Part shown: one piece after another, positions 1 through 9,829 of the stretch
How positions within the stretch are numbered: position 1 is the stretch's first letter
How the letters are laid out: each line of letters begins with the position of its first letter
Source: Lacrimispora xylanisolvens
Lineage (GTDB): Bacteria; Bacillota; Clostridia; Lachnospirales; Lachnospiraceae
Length of the DNA stretch: 64,000 bases
Reading direction: 5' to 3'
NCBI GenBank assembly: GCA_017084465.1
Contig: CP070896.1
Location: 2,655,001-2,719,000 of the forward strand
Translations under genes and position numbers: made by a program
Notes under the pieces: model-generated
Told to the model about the DNA's origin: nothing
Databases searched by the model: none
What the model saw: the letters and a program-made list of their open reading frames with translations, nothing else

Positions 1-545
1 AATCCGTTACGTGAATACAGCCCTTGGTCAGATTCCAGATCAGCCAGCTGTCCACAGTTCCAAAAAAGCAGTTCTCCACGTTCTGCCTTTTCTCTGGCTC
101 CCTCTACGTGATCCAGGATCCATTCAATCTTACTTCCGGAGAAGTATGCATCCGGAATCAGACCGGTGCGGTCTGTGATAAGCCCTTCCAGCCCATCTCC
201 TTTCAGACGCTCAATGCGGTCAGCGGTCCTTCTGCACTGCCATACAATGGCATTGTACACAGGCTCCCCTGTCTCCTTATCCCACACAATTGTGGTTTCT
301 CTCTGATTTGTAATTCCGATTGCAGCAATATCGCTGTAATGCGCCCCAATTTTCCCCATTGCTTCCATGGTCACTGAAAGCTGTGATGACCATATCTCCA
401 TGGGATCATGCTCCACCCAGCCTGGTTTTGGAAAAATCTGCCTGAACTCTTTTTGTGCTTCGCTGCAGATGCCCCCTTTCTCATCAAACAGTATGCACCG
501 GGAACTGGTAGTCCCCTGATCCATAGCGATCACATATTTTCCCAT
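1..545 (-). CDS. glpK: Glycerol kinase, N-terminal part (runs off left edge)
   Basis: Phosphorylates glycerol to glycerol-3-phosphate in the cytoplasm (FGGY kinase family). The minus-strand reading opens [20 protein letters not shown], the FGGY N-terminal phosphate-binding signature, and continues with [13 protein letters not shown] and [12 protein letters not shown], typical of GlpK rather than xylulokinase. The start at 545 has a GGAAGG ribosome site six bases upstream. About 181 codons are visible of the usual ~500. An A6 run near 62-67 (T6 on the coding strand) appears one base too long: reading past it with one base fewer restores the expected [11 protein letters not shown], so this is probably a sequence error. 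A promoter and a hairpin leader lie upstream. Confidence 0.93.
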   Translation of the reverse strand, partial: MGKYVIAMDQGTTSSRCILFDEKGGICSEAQKEFRQIFPKPGWVEHDPMEIWSSQLSVTMEAMGKIGAHYSDIAAIGITNQRETTIVWDKETGEPVYNAIVWQCRRTADRIERLKGDGLEGLITDRTGLIPDAYFSGSKIEWILDHVEGAREKAERGELLFWNCGQLADLESDQGLYSRNG

Positions 546-602
546 AATTCCTTCCCCTTCCATCTTCTTTCATTCGTTAATTTTTTACCAAACAATAAAG
601 AA

Positions 603-647
603 AGAGCCTTGGAAATGAACGGTTCCCCGCACTCATCACCTGGCTCT
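603..647 (-). terminator. Terminator-like hairpin in the glpK leader
   Basis: On the minus strand AGAGCC (647-642) pairs with GGCTCT (608-603) across a 33-nt internal region, followed by a T-rich tract. It lies between the glpK promoter and the glpK start, so it would stop transcription before the gene unless bypassed. In Firmicutes glp genes are known to be controlled by GlpP-dependent antitermination in such leaders; GlpP involvement here is inferred. Confidence 0.45.
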
Positions 648-684
648 GTCATCTCTTAGGCTTTTTATTAAATAACACAAATTT

Positions 685-713
685 ATACTACCACGCAGGC
701 AAAAATATGTCAA
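685..713 (-). promoter_or_regulatory. Sigma-A promoter for glpK
   Basis: Minus-strand TTGACA (713-708), 17-bp spacer, TAGTAT (690-685). The predicted transcript starts near 678 and gives a ~130-nt leader before the glpK start. Confidence 0.6.
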
Positions 714-750
714 GTTCTACAACAAATACAAATTTTACCTGTAAAAAACC

Positions 751-3357
751 TTAATGCATACTCTCCCGTACGGTTTTCAGTGCCTGAATCACCAGTGTAG
801 GAAGAATGGCAAATATAAATATAGTTACAAATTGTCTTCCTGTTAAATCTGCCACATAAAAAAGATCGTGAAGCGCCGGAATAAAGAGGACTGCCCCCAG
901 CAAAACTGCTCCCGCCTCAAACGCCATGATACTCCATAAGTTGCTCATAAAACCGATTTTTAAAATGGAATGACTGCTGCGGCAATTAAATCCATGGAAC
1001 AATCTGGCAAGTGTAAGGGTGGAGAATGCCATCGTACTGGCTGCAGCTTCACTTCCGGTTAACAGCCCGGTACTGTAGGAGGCCATGGTGCATACTGCAA
1101 TCAGTGCCCCCTGAAAGAGAATCACAAGGATGAATCGCTTTGTTAAAATGCCTTCCTTGGGATTTCTGGGCTTCTGGGACAACAGGTCCGCTTCTGCCTG
1201 CTCCATTCCAATTGCAATGGCAGGAAGGGAGTCTGTCAGCAGGTTAATAAACAGCAGATGAACCGGTGCAAAGGGCATTGGGAGTGCCATAAGAGAGGTA
1301 TAAAGCACACATAAAATTCCAGCCATGTTTCCTGAAAGCAGGAACTTTATGGCATTTCTTATATTCCGGTAAACGTTGCGTCCATTGGCCACCGCTTTAA
1401 TAATTGTAGCAAAATTGTCATCGGTGAGAATCATGGAAGAGGCTTCTTTCGAGACTTCTGTTCCCATCTGTCCCATGGCGACTCCGATATCTGCCTGCTT
1501 TAGTGCAGGAGCATCGTTGACACCATCTCCTGTCATAGCTACAATGTGTCCCTTCTTCTGCCATGCACGGACAATTCTTATTTTGTGTTCCGGTGATACC
1601 CTGGCATATACACTAATGGATTCCAGCCGGTGTCCCAGTTCATCCTCGGTCATATCATCAAGTTCCGGACCGCTGATTGCCAGATCATCTTCCTCCAGAA
1701 TGCCAATCCGTTCCGCAATGGCCGCTGCCGTAATCTTATGATCTCCCGTAATCATCACCGGGAAGATTCCAGCCCTTCTGGCATTGGAAACAGCATTCCT
1801 GGATTCCGGCCGGGGAGGATCCATCATGGATACCATGCCAAGAAATGTATATCCGTTTTCTGAATTTTCCGAAAGCTTCTCCTGATCCTCCATCTCCCTG
1901 CATACAAAAGTAAGAACCCGAAGCCCCTGGGCAGAGAACATCATATTCTGCTCCATAAGCATCTGTTTATCACCATCTCTGAACGGACGGATCCCTTCAG
2001 AAGACCAGATCTGGGTTATCCTGGGAAGAATGATATCCACTGCTCCTTTTGTAAATAGAATATTTTTTCCTTCCAGATTATGAAGTGTACTCATAAGCTT
2101 TCTTCTGGAATCAAAGGGAACCTCTCCTAATCTTGGGTGATAGGATCTGACTGCCTCATCATCTACTCCGGCACGCTCCGCCATCTGAAGTAATGCGGTT
2201 TCAGTTGGTTCACCGTTAAGAACTCCATTTATATGACTGGAATCATTGTTTAAAACAGCATCGTAAAGCAAATATTTATGTACGGGAATCTCAGGCTTTA
2301 ACATTTCCGGAAGATAAAGCCTGTTATTAACAAAAACCTGCTGAACCGTCATTCGGTTCTGGGTGAGGGTTCCTGTTTTATCGGAGCAGATAACGGAGAC
2401 ACACCCAAGGCTTTCTACCGCTTTTAAATCCTTTATAATTGCATTTTCTCCCGCCATCTTCTGGGTTCCCATCGCCTGTACGATGGTAACGATAGAACTG
2501 AGGGCCTCTGGTATGGCGGCAACGGCCAGCGCTACTGCAAACATAAGAGAGTCCAGAATTGGCATTTTTCTGTAAATACTTAATCCAAAAACAATCGCAC
2601 AGATAAAGAGAATCGCTACCGCCAGCCTGCTTCCAAACTGATCAAGGCTCACCTGTAAAGGTGTCTTCTTCTCGCCTGTATCATTCATTAAAGAGGCAAT
2701 TCTTCCGATTTCTGTATTCATGCCTGTTCCGGTGACCACTGCAATGGCTCTTCCCGCTGCAACCTGAGAGCCGGAAAAAACCATATTGGACTGTTCTGCC
2801 AGCGGGACCTTCTCCATACGCAGTCTTCCTATATGCTTTTCCACATTGACTGACTCTCCGGTCAGAGAGCTTTCATTGACAAGAAGAGAATAATTTTCCA
2901 GGATACGGCCGTCTGCCGCCACCATATCTCCTGCCTCTAATAAAAGTATATCTCCTGGTACGATTTCTTCCGACAGGACTTCTTTATTTTTCCCATCTCT
3001 TCTCACCCACGCCACTGGCGCAGATAATGACATCAGGCTGTCTAAGGATTTTTCTGCTTTCTGATGCTGCACAGTTCCAAGAATCGCATTAAGCAGTAAC
3101 ACTGCAAAAATTACTCCGGTACTTTCCACGTCACCAGATACCATGGATATTACCGCTGCTATAATCAGAATGATGACTAATAAGTCTTTAAACTGATCCA
3201 GAAATACTTGAAAGGCACTTTTTCGTTTTGCTTTTTTCAGCAGATTGGGACCATGTACCTGCCTGCGCCTTAGAATTTCTTCGGAATTCAGTCCATTCCT
3301 GTCAGCATGAAGCTGTTTTAAGACTTCATCCTCTGATAAACGAAACCATTCTTCCAT
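751..3357 (-). CDS. Calcium-transporting P-type ATPase (P2A)
   Basis: An 868-residue cation pump that exports Ca2+ at the expense of ATP. Visible landmarks are the N-terminal cation ATPase domain, TGES (about residue 167), the M4 motif AAIPEAL, the phosphorylation motif DKTGTLT with the catalytic Asp at about 326, the hinge motif TGDGVNDAPALK, and M6 NLLTDSLPAIAIGME followed by C-terminal membrane segments. PEAL in M4 and NLLTDS in M6 match the bacterial LMCA1/PacL-like calcium ATPases better than the Na/K or Mg types. The length is complete and the frame is intact, one of the few long genes here without a shift. AAGGAG lies just upstream of the ATG at 3357. It appears to be monocistronic. 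Confidence 0.9.
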   Translation of the reverse strand: MEEWFRLSEDEVLKQLHADRNGLNSEEILRRRQVHGPNLLKKAKRKSAFQVFLDQFKDLLVIILIIAAVISMVSGDVESTGVIFAVLLLNAILGTVQHQKAEKSLDSLMSLSAPVAWVRRDGKNKEVLSEEIVPGDILLLEAGDMVAADGRILENYSLLVNESSLTGESVNVEKHIGRLRMEKVPLAEQSNMVFSGSQVAAGRAIAVVTGTGMNTEIGRIASLMNDTGEKKTPLQVSLDQFGSRLAVAILFICAIVFGLSIYRKMPILDSLMFAVALAVAAIPEALSSIVTIVQAMGTQKMAGENAIIKDLKAVESLGCVSVICSDKTGTLTQNRMTVQQVFVNNRLYLPEMLKPEIPVHKYLLYDAVLNNDSSHINGVLNGEPTETALLQMAERAGVDDEAVRSYHPRLGEVPFDSRRKLMSTLHNLEGKNILFTKGAVDIILPRITQIWSSEGIRPFRDGDKQMLMEQNMMFSAQGLRVLTFVCREMEDQEKLSENSENGYTFLGMVSMMDPPRPESRNAVSNARRAGIFPVMITGDHKITAAAIAERIGILEEDDLAISGPELDDMTEDELGHRLESISVYARVSPEHKIRIVRAWQKKGHIVAMTGDGVNDAPALKQADIGVAMGQMGTEVSKEASSMILTDDNFATIIKAVANGRNVYRNIRNAIKFLLSGNMAGILCVLYTSLMALPMPFAPVHLLFINLLTDSLPAIAIGMEQAEADLLSQKPRNPKEGILTKRFILVILFQGALIAVCTMASYSTGLLTGSEAAASTMAFSTLTLARLFHGFNCRSSHSILKIGFMSNLWSIMAFEAGAVLLGAVLFIPALHDLFYVADLTGRQFVTIFIFAILPTLVIQALKTVRESMH

Positions 3358-3500
3358 TAATGACGCTCCTTCCCATTTCTCCTACTATGGTATGAAACAG
3401 GACGGGAGTTTCATGAATGATTTTCCCTGCAGAAGGTGACTGCTTTTTTTTATTCCCACTTTATAAGTATGTTAATGATGTTTATTATCAGTTCCTTTTA

Positions 3501-3529
3501 TTGACACATTACGTAAACCACGTTATACT
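3501..3529 (+). promoter_or_regulatory. Strong sigma-A promoter of the iron-uptake operon
   Basis: TTGACA (3501-3506), exactly 17 bp, TATACT (3524-3529). It lies 107 bp upstream of the first permease start, with two inverted repeats between. Confidence 0.75.
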
Positions 3530-3553
3530 GTTTCACAGGTTATTTAGACAAAA

Positions 3554-3570
3554 GGTCAACATGGTTGATC
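3554..3570. promoter_or_regulatory. Inverted repeat, candidate operator 1
   Basis: GGTCAAC-ATG-GTTGATC, a 7-bp inverted repeat with one mismatch, starting about 25 bp downstream of the -10. The position suits repression of the iron ABC operon. The binding protein is unknown. Confidence 0.5.
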
Positions 3571-3587
3571 TTTTATTTTTAGCCATA

Positions 3588-3605
3588 AGTTAGCTATTAC
3601 TAACT
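3588..3605. promoter_or_regulatory. Inverted repeat, candidate operator 2 (DtxR/IdeR-like spacing)
   Basis: AGTTAG-CTATTA-CTAACT, a perfect 6-bp inverted repeat with a 6-bp centre, just before the first permease. The TTAG/CTAA arms resemble DtxR/IdeR-family iron boxes more than the Fur GATAAT box. This assignment is inferred. Confidence 0.45.
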
Positions 3606-3635
3606 AAATATAAGAAGATAAGGAGTGAACGTGTT

Positions 3636-4600
3636 TTGGAAAAGCGATACACCAATCACAAAAATATGAAACTGATTCTTTTTTGGAATCCTTTTTATCC
3701 AATGCATTTTGTCCATTCTGGTTGGTGTAAAAAATATATCCTTTCTCCACCCCTCTCTTGAAGATATGGAGATCATCTTTATCAGCCGGTTTCCCAGGCT
3801 GGTGAGTATACTGGTGGCTGGCTGCAGCTTAAGTATGACTGGTCTTATTATGCAGACCATTACAAAGAACAAATTTGTCTCTCCAACCACAGCCGGCACA
3901 GCTGACTGGGCAAGGCTTGGTATTTTAATAGCCATGTTGTTCTTTGGTAACTCCAGTACTATGATCAAAATGCTGGTGGCTTTTGTAAGCTGCATGTTTG
4001 GATCCTTTCTCTTTATCCGGCTGTTAACAAAAATCCGTATTAGAAATGGCATTTTAATCCCTTTAATCGGGCTGATGATCGGTAATATCGTGGAAGCGGT
4101 GGCTACGTTTTTTGCATACCGGTTTGATCTCATACAAAATATGAGCTCCTGGATGCAGGGCAGCTTCTCTCTTATTTTGAAAGGAAGATATGAACTTCTG
4201 TATGTGGGAATTCCATTTCTGATTCTGGGTTACCTTTATGCGGACAAGTTTACAATTGCGGGTATGGGAAAAGATTTTTCCATGAATCTGGGACTAAACC
4301 ATGAACAGATCGTGAATCTGGGACTTGTACTTGTTTCGGTTATCACTTCGGTGGTAACGGTAACAGTAGGCGGCCTTCCCTTTCTTGACTTGATTGTACC
4401 TAATATTATGAGCATGATAAAAGGTGATAACTTGAAACAGTCTGCTGGACACTGCGCTCCTTGGCGCCAATTTTATTCTTTTCTGCGACATACTGGGCAG
4501 AATTCTGATTTATCCCTACGAAATTCCCATTGGCATGATGATCAGCGTAACGGGAAGTGCCGCTTTTCTTATTATGGTACTGAAGGGAGCAAAGAAATGA
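3636..4600 (+). CDS. FecCD-family iron-siderophore permease 1 (two frameshifts)
   Basis: First membrane subunit of an iron-siderophore ABC importer, about 320 residues with 8-10 hydrophobic helices. Residues such as VSPTTAGTADWARLG, GLPFLDLIVPNIMSMIKGD and the C-terminal ILGRILIYPYEIPIGMMIS are typical of YclN/FepD permeases. The start chosen is TTG at 3636, because AAGGAG lies 10 bp upstream and gives MEKRYTNHKNMKLILF. The frame shifts at a T6 run near 3676-3682 and again near 4437-4445, where the conserved DNLK region continues one base later. Both look like sequence errors. The stop overlaps the next start (ATGA). Confidence 0.85.
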
Positions 4601-5581
4601 CCAGAAAATTAATACGAGGCCGTACAGACAAACGGGCGGCAGCATGCCTTATGATTCTGGCAGTTGTTGCTGCTATTGCCATTTTGCTGTTTATTTTTCA
4701 GGGGCTTAACCAGAATAATTTTGATTTTAATTTTCCAAGGCGGATGAAAAAGATTGCTGCCATGATACTGGTCAGCATATGCGTGGGCTATTCTTCCGTG
4801 GTATTTCAAACAATGACGGAAAGTAAAATTTTAACTCCCGGAGTTATGGGACTGGATTCCCTTTACTTATTTATACAGTCTTTTATTGTTTACTTAATGG
4901 GCGCAGAAAAACTGATGCGTATGAACAGCTCACTACACTTTATTATATCGGTAGGAGCTATGATGGCAGCCTCCCTGATCATTTACCGGCTGGTGTTCCG
5001 TGCAGATGGTTTCAATATTTATACTCTGGTTCTGGCAGGAATGATCATGGGCACCTTTTTTAGAGGAATTTCATCTTTTTTACAGCTATTAATAGATCCC
5101 AATGAGTTTTCTATTCTTCAGGGAAGTCTGTTTGCAAGTTTCAGGAATATTAATGAAAAGCTTTTAAGCGTGTCCTGTATAATTGTCGCGGGCAGCCTGT
5201 TCTTCACAAGAAAGGATATTTCCCGTTTTGATGTACTGGGGCTTTCCAAAGACAATGCCATTAGTCTGGGAATTTATTATGACAGCCTGATTAAACGTAC
5301 GATGCTGGTTATCTCAGCACTGACAGCAGTTTCCACCGTGCTTGTGGGACCAGTTACCTTTTTTGGGAATCCTTCTTGTCAGTCTTTCCAGAGAGATACT
5401 AAAAACCTACCGCCACAGGTATCTGATTCCAGGCGCTGTATTTATCGGCATCATTTCCCTTCCAATGGGTCAGTTTATTTCTGAACGGCTGCTTTCAGGA
5501 AGTGCAACGGTAAGCGTAATATTAAACTTTATCGGGGGCATCTATTTTATCTTTATTTTGTTAAAGGAGAGCAGGCGATGA
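4597..5581 (+). CDS. FecCD-family iron-siderophore permease 2 (one frameshift)
   Basis: Second membrane subunit of the same importer, about 328 residues. It begins MTRKLIRGRTDKRA with a long hydrophobic helix and carries the family's TPGVMGLDSLY and VGPVTFLGILL signatures. The reading frame breaks at a T6 tract at 5359-5364: with five T the protein continues through SREILKTYRHRYLIPG to the stop at 5581. The ATG overlaps the stop of permease 1 and the stop overlaps the ATG of the ATPase, so the three are translationally coupled. The pair would form the YclNO-type heterodimeric channel. Confidence 0.85.
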
Positions 5582-6339
5582 TAGAAATACAGAATATCAC
5601 AAAAAAATATGGTAAAAAGACCGTTGTGAATCAGGTATCTGCTGTGATAACAGAGGGCAGGCTGACTGCCTTTATCGGAAGTAACGGAGCCGGAAAAAGC
5701 ACTCTTTTATCCATTATCAGCAGGCTTTTAAAACCAGATGACGGGAAAGTGATTATTGACGGAACAGAGGTTCTGGCCTGGAACCAGGAGGAATTGTCAA
5801 AGCGGATCTCCATACTCCGGCAGTCTAATCATATGAACCTGCGCCTGACCATTTGGGAGCTTGTCAGCTTTGGAAGGTACCCATATTCAAAAGGGCAGCT
5901 GACAGAGGAGGATGAAGAGAAAATCAGAGAGGCTCTTGAATATACAGAAATTCTGGAACTTAAAGACCGGTATCTGGATGAACTCAGCGGGGGGCAGCGG
6001 CAGATGGCCTACATTGCCATGGTAATCGCCCAGGACACCCGGTATATCTTCCTTGATGAACCCTTAAACAATCTGGATATGAAGCACTCCGTTCAGATTA
6101 TGAAGATATTAAGAAAATTAGTTGATGATCTGGGAAAGACAGTAGTCATCGTCATTCATGACATTAATTTTGTCTCCTGCTATGCAGACCATATCTTAGC
6201 TTTAAAAGATGGAACGCTGATAAAAACAGGGGAGAAAAAAAAAGAAATTATTAACTCAGATGTGCTCTCTGGTATCTACGATATGAATATACAAATCAAT
6301 ACCATTGACGGGAAAGACATCTGCATCTATTACACATAA
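5578..6339 (+). CDS. Iron-siderophore ABC transporter ATP-binding protein
   Basis: Cytoplasmic ATPase of the importer, 253 residues, FecE/YclP type. It shows Walker A GSNGAGKST (about residue 35), the signature LSGGQRQMAYIAMVIAQ, Walker B YIFLDEPLNNLD and the switch histidine in VIHDINF. The length is normal and the frame intact. It overlaps permease 2 by ATGA and is followed after 56 bp by the binding-protein gene. Confidence 0.92.
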   Translation: MIEIQNITKKYGKKTVVNQVSAVITEGRLTAFIGSNGAGKSTLLSIISRLLKPDDGKVIIDGTEVLAWNQEELSKRISILRQSNHMNLRLTIWELVSFGRYPYSKGQLTEEDEEKIREALEYTEILELKDRYLDELSGGQRQMAYIAMVIAQDTRYIFLDEPLNNLDMKHSVQIMKILRKLVDDLGKTVVIVIHDINFVSCYADHILALKDGTLIKTGEKKKEIINSDVLSGIYDMNIQINTIDGKDICIYYT

Positions 6340-6395
6340 GGTTATTCAGTGTCCCATTGGGATGATTAACATAAAATATTTTCAGGAGGTTACTT

Positions 6396-7377
6396 ATGAA
6401 AAAAAAACTTTATTTATCTGCACTGGCTGTATTAATGACAGGCGCACTTATGACTGGCTGCGCAAAGTCAGAATCACCGGCTCCTGCTGCCGCTTCTGCT
6501 GCAAGCGAAGCAACAACAGAGGCTGCCAATACCCCTTCTTCTGTTACCATCACTCACACGCTTGGCACTGCAGAGGTTCCGGTTAATCCAAAAAGGGTTG
6601 CCGTACTGGATTACAGCATATTAGAAACCATAGATTTTCTTGGTGTAACACCGGAGATCATAGTCCCTAAGACTCATCTGCCGGAATATTTAAAAAAGTA
6701 CAAAGATGATTCCTATGCAGATGCCGGAAGTCTGGTAGAGCCAAATGTGGAAGCAATCAATGAGTTTAAACCGGATCTCATCATAATCGGAGGGCGACAG
6801 GCCAGTCTTTATGAAGAATTTTCTAAAATTGCACCTACGATTTACACATCCGTTGAATACACCGACTTCTGGAATGAATTTGAGCGTGTCAACCTGATGA
6901 CTGCAGAGATCTTTGATAAAAAAGAAGAAGCAAAGTCTAAAATTGATCAGTTAAAAACTCAGGCAGAAGAAATACATAAAACTGCAGAAGAAAGCGGCAA
7001 AAAAGCACTTGTGATTCAGACCAATGACGGAAAAATCAGTGCCTATGGCCCTGGCTCCCGTTTTGGTATCATTCACGGAGTCCTTGGCATTACCCCGGTT
7101 GATGACACCATAGAAGTAAGCAAACACGGTATGGAAATTGGATTTGAGTATATTGCAGAAAAAAATCCTGACCTGATCTTTGTAGTAGATCGCACAACCG
7201 TTGTAGGCGGCAGCGATATTGCATCAAAAAACACTGGACAATGATCTGGTTAACAATACAACCGCTGCGAAGGATGGAAAGATTATTTATTTAAATCCGG
7301 CAACCTGGTATCTGTCTGGTTATGGACTGGAATCTGTTCCTATGATGCTTACAGAAGTTTCTGACGCATTAAAATAA
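6396..7377 (+). CDS. Siderophore-binding lipoprotein (FecB/YclQ-like, one frameshift)
   Basis: Membrane-anchored receptor of the iron importer. It has a lipoprotein signal ending in LMTGCAKS, a low-complexity Ala/Ser/Thr linker, and a periplasmic-binding fold beginning TITHTLGTAEVPVNPKRVAV. The segment PKRVAVLDYSILETIDFLG is characteristic of the YclQ/petrobactin and catecholate-type receptors. The frame breaks at an A6 run near 7216-7221: with five A it continues as SKTLDNDLVNNTTAAKDGK to the TAA at 7377, giving the expected ~326 residues. It has its own GGAGG site and ends in a strong terminator. Confidence 0.88.
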
Positions 7378-7394
7378 GCAATCATAAGACCATG

Positions 7395-7441
7395 AAAACG
7401 ACTGCGTGCAATTGTTCCTATTGCATGCAGCCGTTTTTTTT
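7395..7441 (+). terminator. Intrinsic terminator of the iron ABC operon
   Basis: AACGACTGCGTGCAAT pairs with ATTGCATGCAGCCGTT (16-bp arms with two mismatches), followed by a run of T. Confidence 0.85.
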
Positions 7442-7511
7442 ATTATAATCTGACTAAAGACAGTCAATTAATCCAACGGCTTAACCACCTTTCAGAAAGG
7501 ACCTGATCAAT

Positions 7512-7995
7512 ATGGAAAAAATTACAAGCTTTACGATCAATCACTTAAAGCTTCTTCCGGGTATCTACGTCTCCCGTAAAGACAAAGTGGGCGATACCAC
7601 AGTTACTACGTTCGATATCCGCATGACCAGACCGAATTTTGAACCGGTCATGAATACGGCAGAGATACACACCATGGAGCACTTAGGTGCCACATTCTTA
7701 AGAAATCACCAATCATTTGCTTCCAAAGTTTTATACTTTGGTCCTATGGGATGCCGCACCGGCTTCTACCTTCTTTTGGCAGGAGATTACAAATCCAGGG
7801 ATATCGTACCGCTTATCACTGAAATGTATGAATTTATGCGTGATTTTGAGGGAGAAATCCCCCGGGGCCGCAGCCAGAGACTGCGGAAACTATCTGGATA
7901 TGAACCCCGGTATGGCAAAATATCTTGCCAGAAAGTTTTTAGATACGGTTCTTTACGGCATTGATGACGAACACCTCATTTATCCGGCAGACTAG
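7512..7995 (+). CDS. luxS: S-ribosylhomocysteine lyase LuxS (one frameshift)
   Basis: Cleaves S-ribosylhomocysteine to homocysteine and DPD, the precursor of autoinducer-2, in the activated methyl cycle. The metal-binding HTMEH motif with the downstream LRNH and the later RDCGNYLDMN, carrying the third metal ligand Cys, identify it. The length (~160) is normal once a C5 run near 7859-7863 is read as C4, which converts IPRGRSQ to IPGAAARDCGNY. AAAGGACC upstream acts as the ribosome site. The stop overlaps the convergent lipoprotein gene by a few bases. Confidence 0.93.
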
Positions 7996-9829
7996 CGGTT
8001 ATTTCCAGGTGGCATACTGCCCCTACCCCCTTCACGGACTGCGTTTGAAGTGACAATTGACTCAAGGGTCAGTTCGGCTTGTTCCGAACCTGCCGTGAGG
8101 GTGTAGGTGCTGCCAGTCTGCAGCTTGGGACTGCTGATGACAATAGAAGAATACTTTTTCTCAGGAGTAAAGCTGAAAAAGCTCATTTCCCTCCTTGTCC
8201 TTAAGAGTAACTACAGTCCCTGCTTCCTGCTGTGCAGTTAAATTATGTAAGACAGAGCATTGGGTAGAGGAATCAACAAATCCCTGTGCCATACCAGCGC
8301 TGCCAACCGCTATTACTGTTCCTCCTGTAATAATCCCATCTCCATTATAATCGATTGCCCCATCTCCATCGCTTACCGGACCGGTGACATAAACCATACC
8401 ACCTGATATCAAAAGACTTCCGTTGGAATCCAGTCCGTCTCCGCCTGCGTCTACATACAGAGTGCCTCCCGTTATCTTAATATAAGCATTGGCATCATTC
8501 TCCATACTTCCGCCCATTTGACCGCCACCCATTACACCCTTGCCACCAGGACCACCGCCTCTTCTTTGCTGGCCTTCTTGTGGCAGATTTTCATCTGACT
8601 GGGTCCCGGACTGGTTTTCTTCAGACCTGGGGGTAGTCCCTTTGCCCTGGTCATCCGACGGCATTTCCGGTCTCTCTTTGCCCTGTTCATCCGAAGGCAT
8701 CTCCGGCCTCTCTTTCCCACTATCACCCTGACTGGTATCCTGACCTTCTGCAGACGCAGATTTTGGCTGTGCCGCATTGATTCCATCATCGGAAGCCTGA
8801 ATTGAGATTTCCCCACCATTTACCGATACCCGATAAGCTTCCAGTCCTTCGTAGCAGCTGGTGACCGTTATAGTGCCATTATTGATCACTAGATCCTGGT
8901 CTGCATGAAACGCATCATCTCCACTTTCTACGGTAAAGGTGCCTCCATCAATTACCATTGTTCCGCTGGCATGGAAGGAGTCGTCTTTGGAATTGACAGT
9001 AAAGGTTCCGCCTGCCACATAGATGTTTCCAAGAGATGTATCATCCTCATTACTTGATTTCACCGCTTTCCCTGAAGTTGTCAGCTGAAATGTTCCAGCC
9101 AGAATTTTCACTTCATCCTTACCTGCCAGACACTGGGAGACTGCGTTAACAGAGATATTTCCTCCTGTAACTGCCAACGTATCCTTTGAAACAATTCCGT
9201 GTTTAAAGCTGGCATTTACCTCCAGGCTTCCACTGCCGTTTACAGTCAGATCTTCTTTTGAGAATATAACCCCATCTACGGTATTGTCATCAGTATCTAT
9301 GTACTCCGTTCCACCTGACAGCTTATTTGTTGTTCCATCTGCCAGTGTAATAAAAAACCTTATCAGCAGATTTGACATAGATTGCAGCACTGGTTTCACA
9401 ATTAATTCCGGTATTTGCTAAAACGATCTGAACCTTGTCTGTATCCGCTGCATCAACAATAATCTGACCGTTGTCCAGCGTTCCACTTACCAGATATGTC
9501 CCTTCTTTGCTTATGGTTACAGTGCTTCCAGTTATACTGACACCTGCTCCCTCTGCCTCTGCTTTGTCTGAATCCAAATTTATTTTAACTGCACTGCTAT
9601 CGTCGTAGCTCCCATCCTTATCACGGTCTGTAAAGTCCTTGTCAACAGTTGCTTCTGGCGTATTGCTGTCTGTAGTACCATCAGTGCCAGAATCTGCCTG
9701 TGTGCTTTGGGTAACAACTGTATTTTTCGTTGAAGTCTGGCTTTTACAGCCAGAAATACTTGTTGCTGCCAGCGCCATTATTAATACCAGTGCGGCTGCT
9801 TTACCTCTGAACAGCTTTCTTTTTACCAT
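7992..9829 (-). CDS. Carbohydrate-binding-domain lipoprotein (DUF4353-like, two frameshifts)
   Basis: Secreted lipoprotein, about 610 residues: the signal ends in SISGCKSQ, then a Ser/Thr-rich linker, then a right-handed beta-helix-like stretch of repeated GGTFTV / GGNISV / NGTITV turns, then a Pro/Glu/Asp/Gly linker with a repeated ERPEMPSD unit (around 8640-8710), more beta turns (GGTLYVDAGGDGLDSNG) and a Gly/Pro-rich end. This matches proteins annotated as carbohydrate-binding domain-containing (DUF4353). Frames break at A6 near 9351-9356 and at A5 near 8176-8180, each +1. Its start overlaps the stop of DUF4956 (TAATG), so it belongs to the VTC operon and probably acts at the cell surface. 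Confidence 0.8.

Noticed and set aside
8532..8819. 95-codon minus-strand frame within the lipoprotein gene
   Set aside because: It is a shadow of the Pro/Glu/Asp-rich repeat (ERPEMPSD) in another frame.
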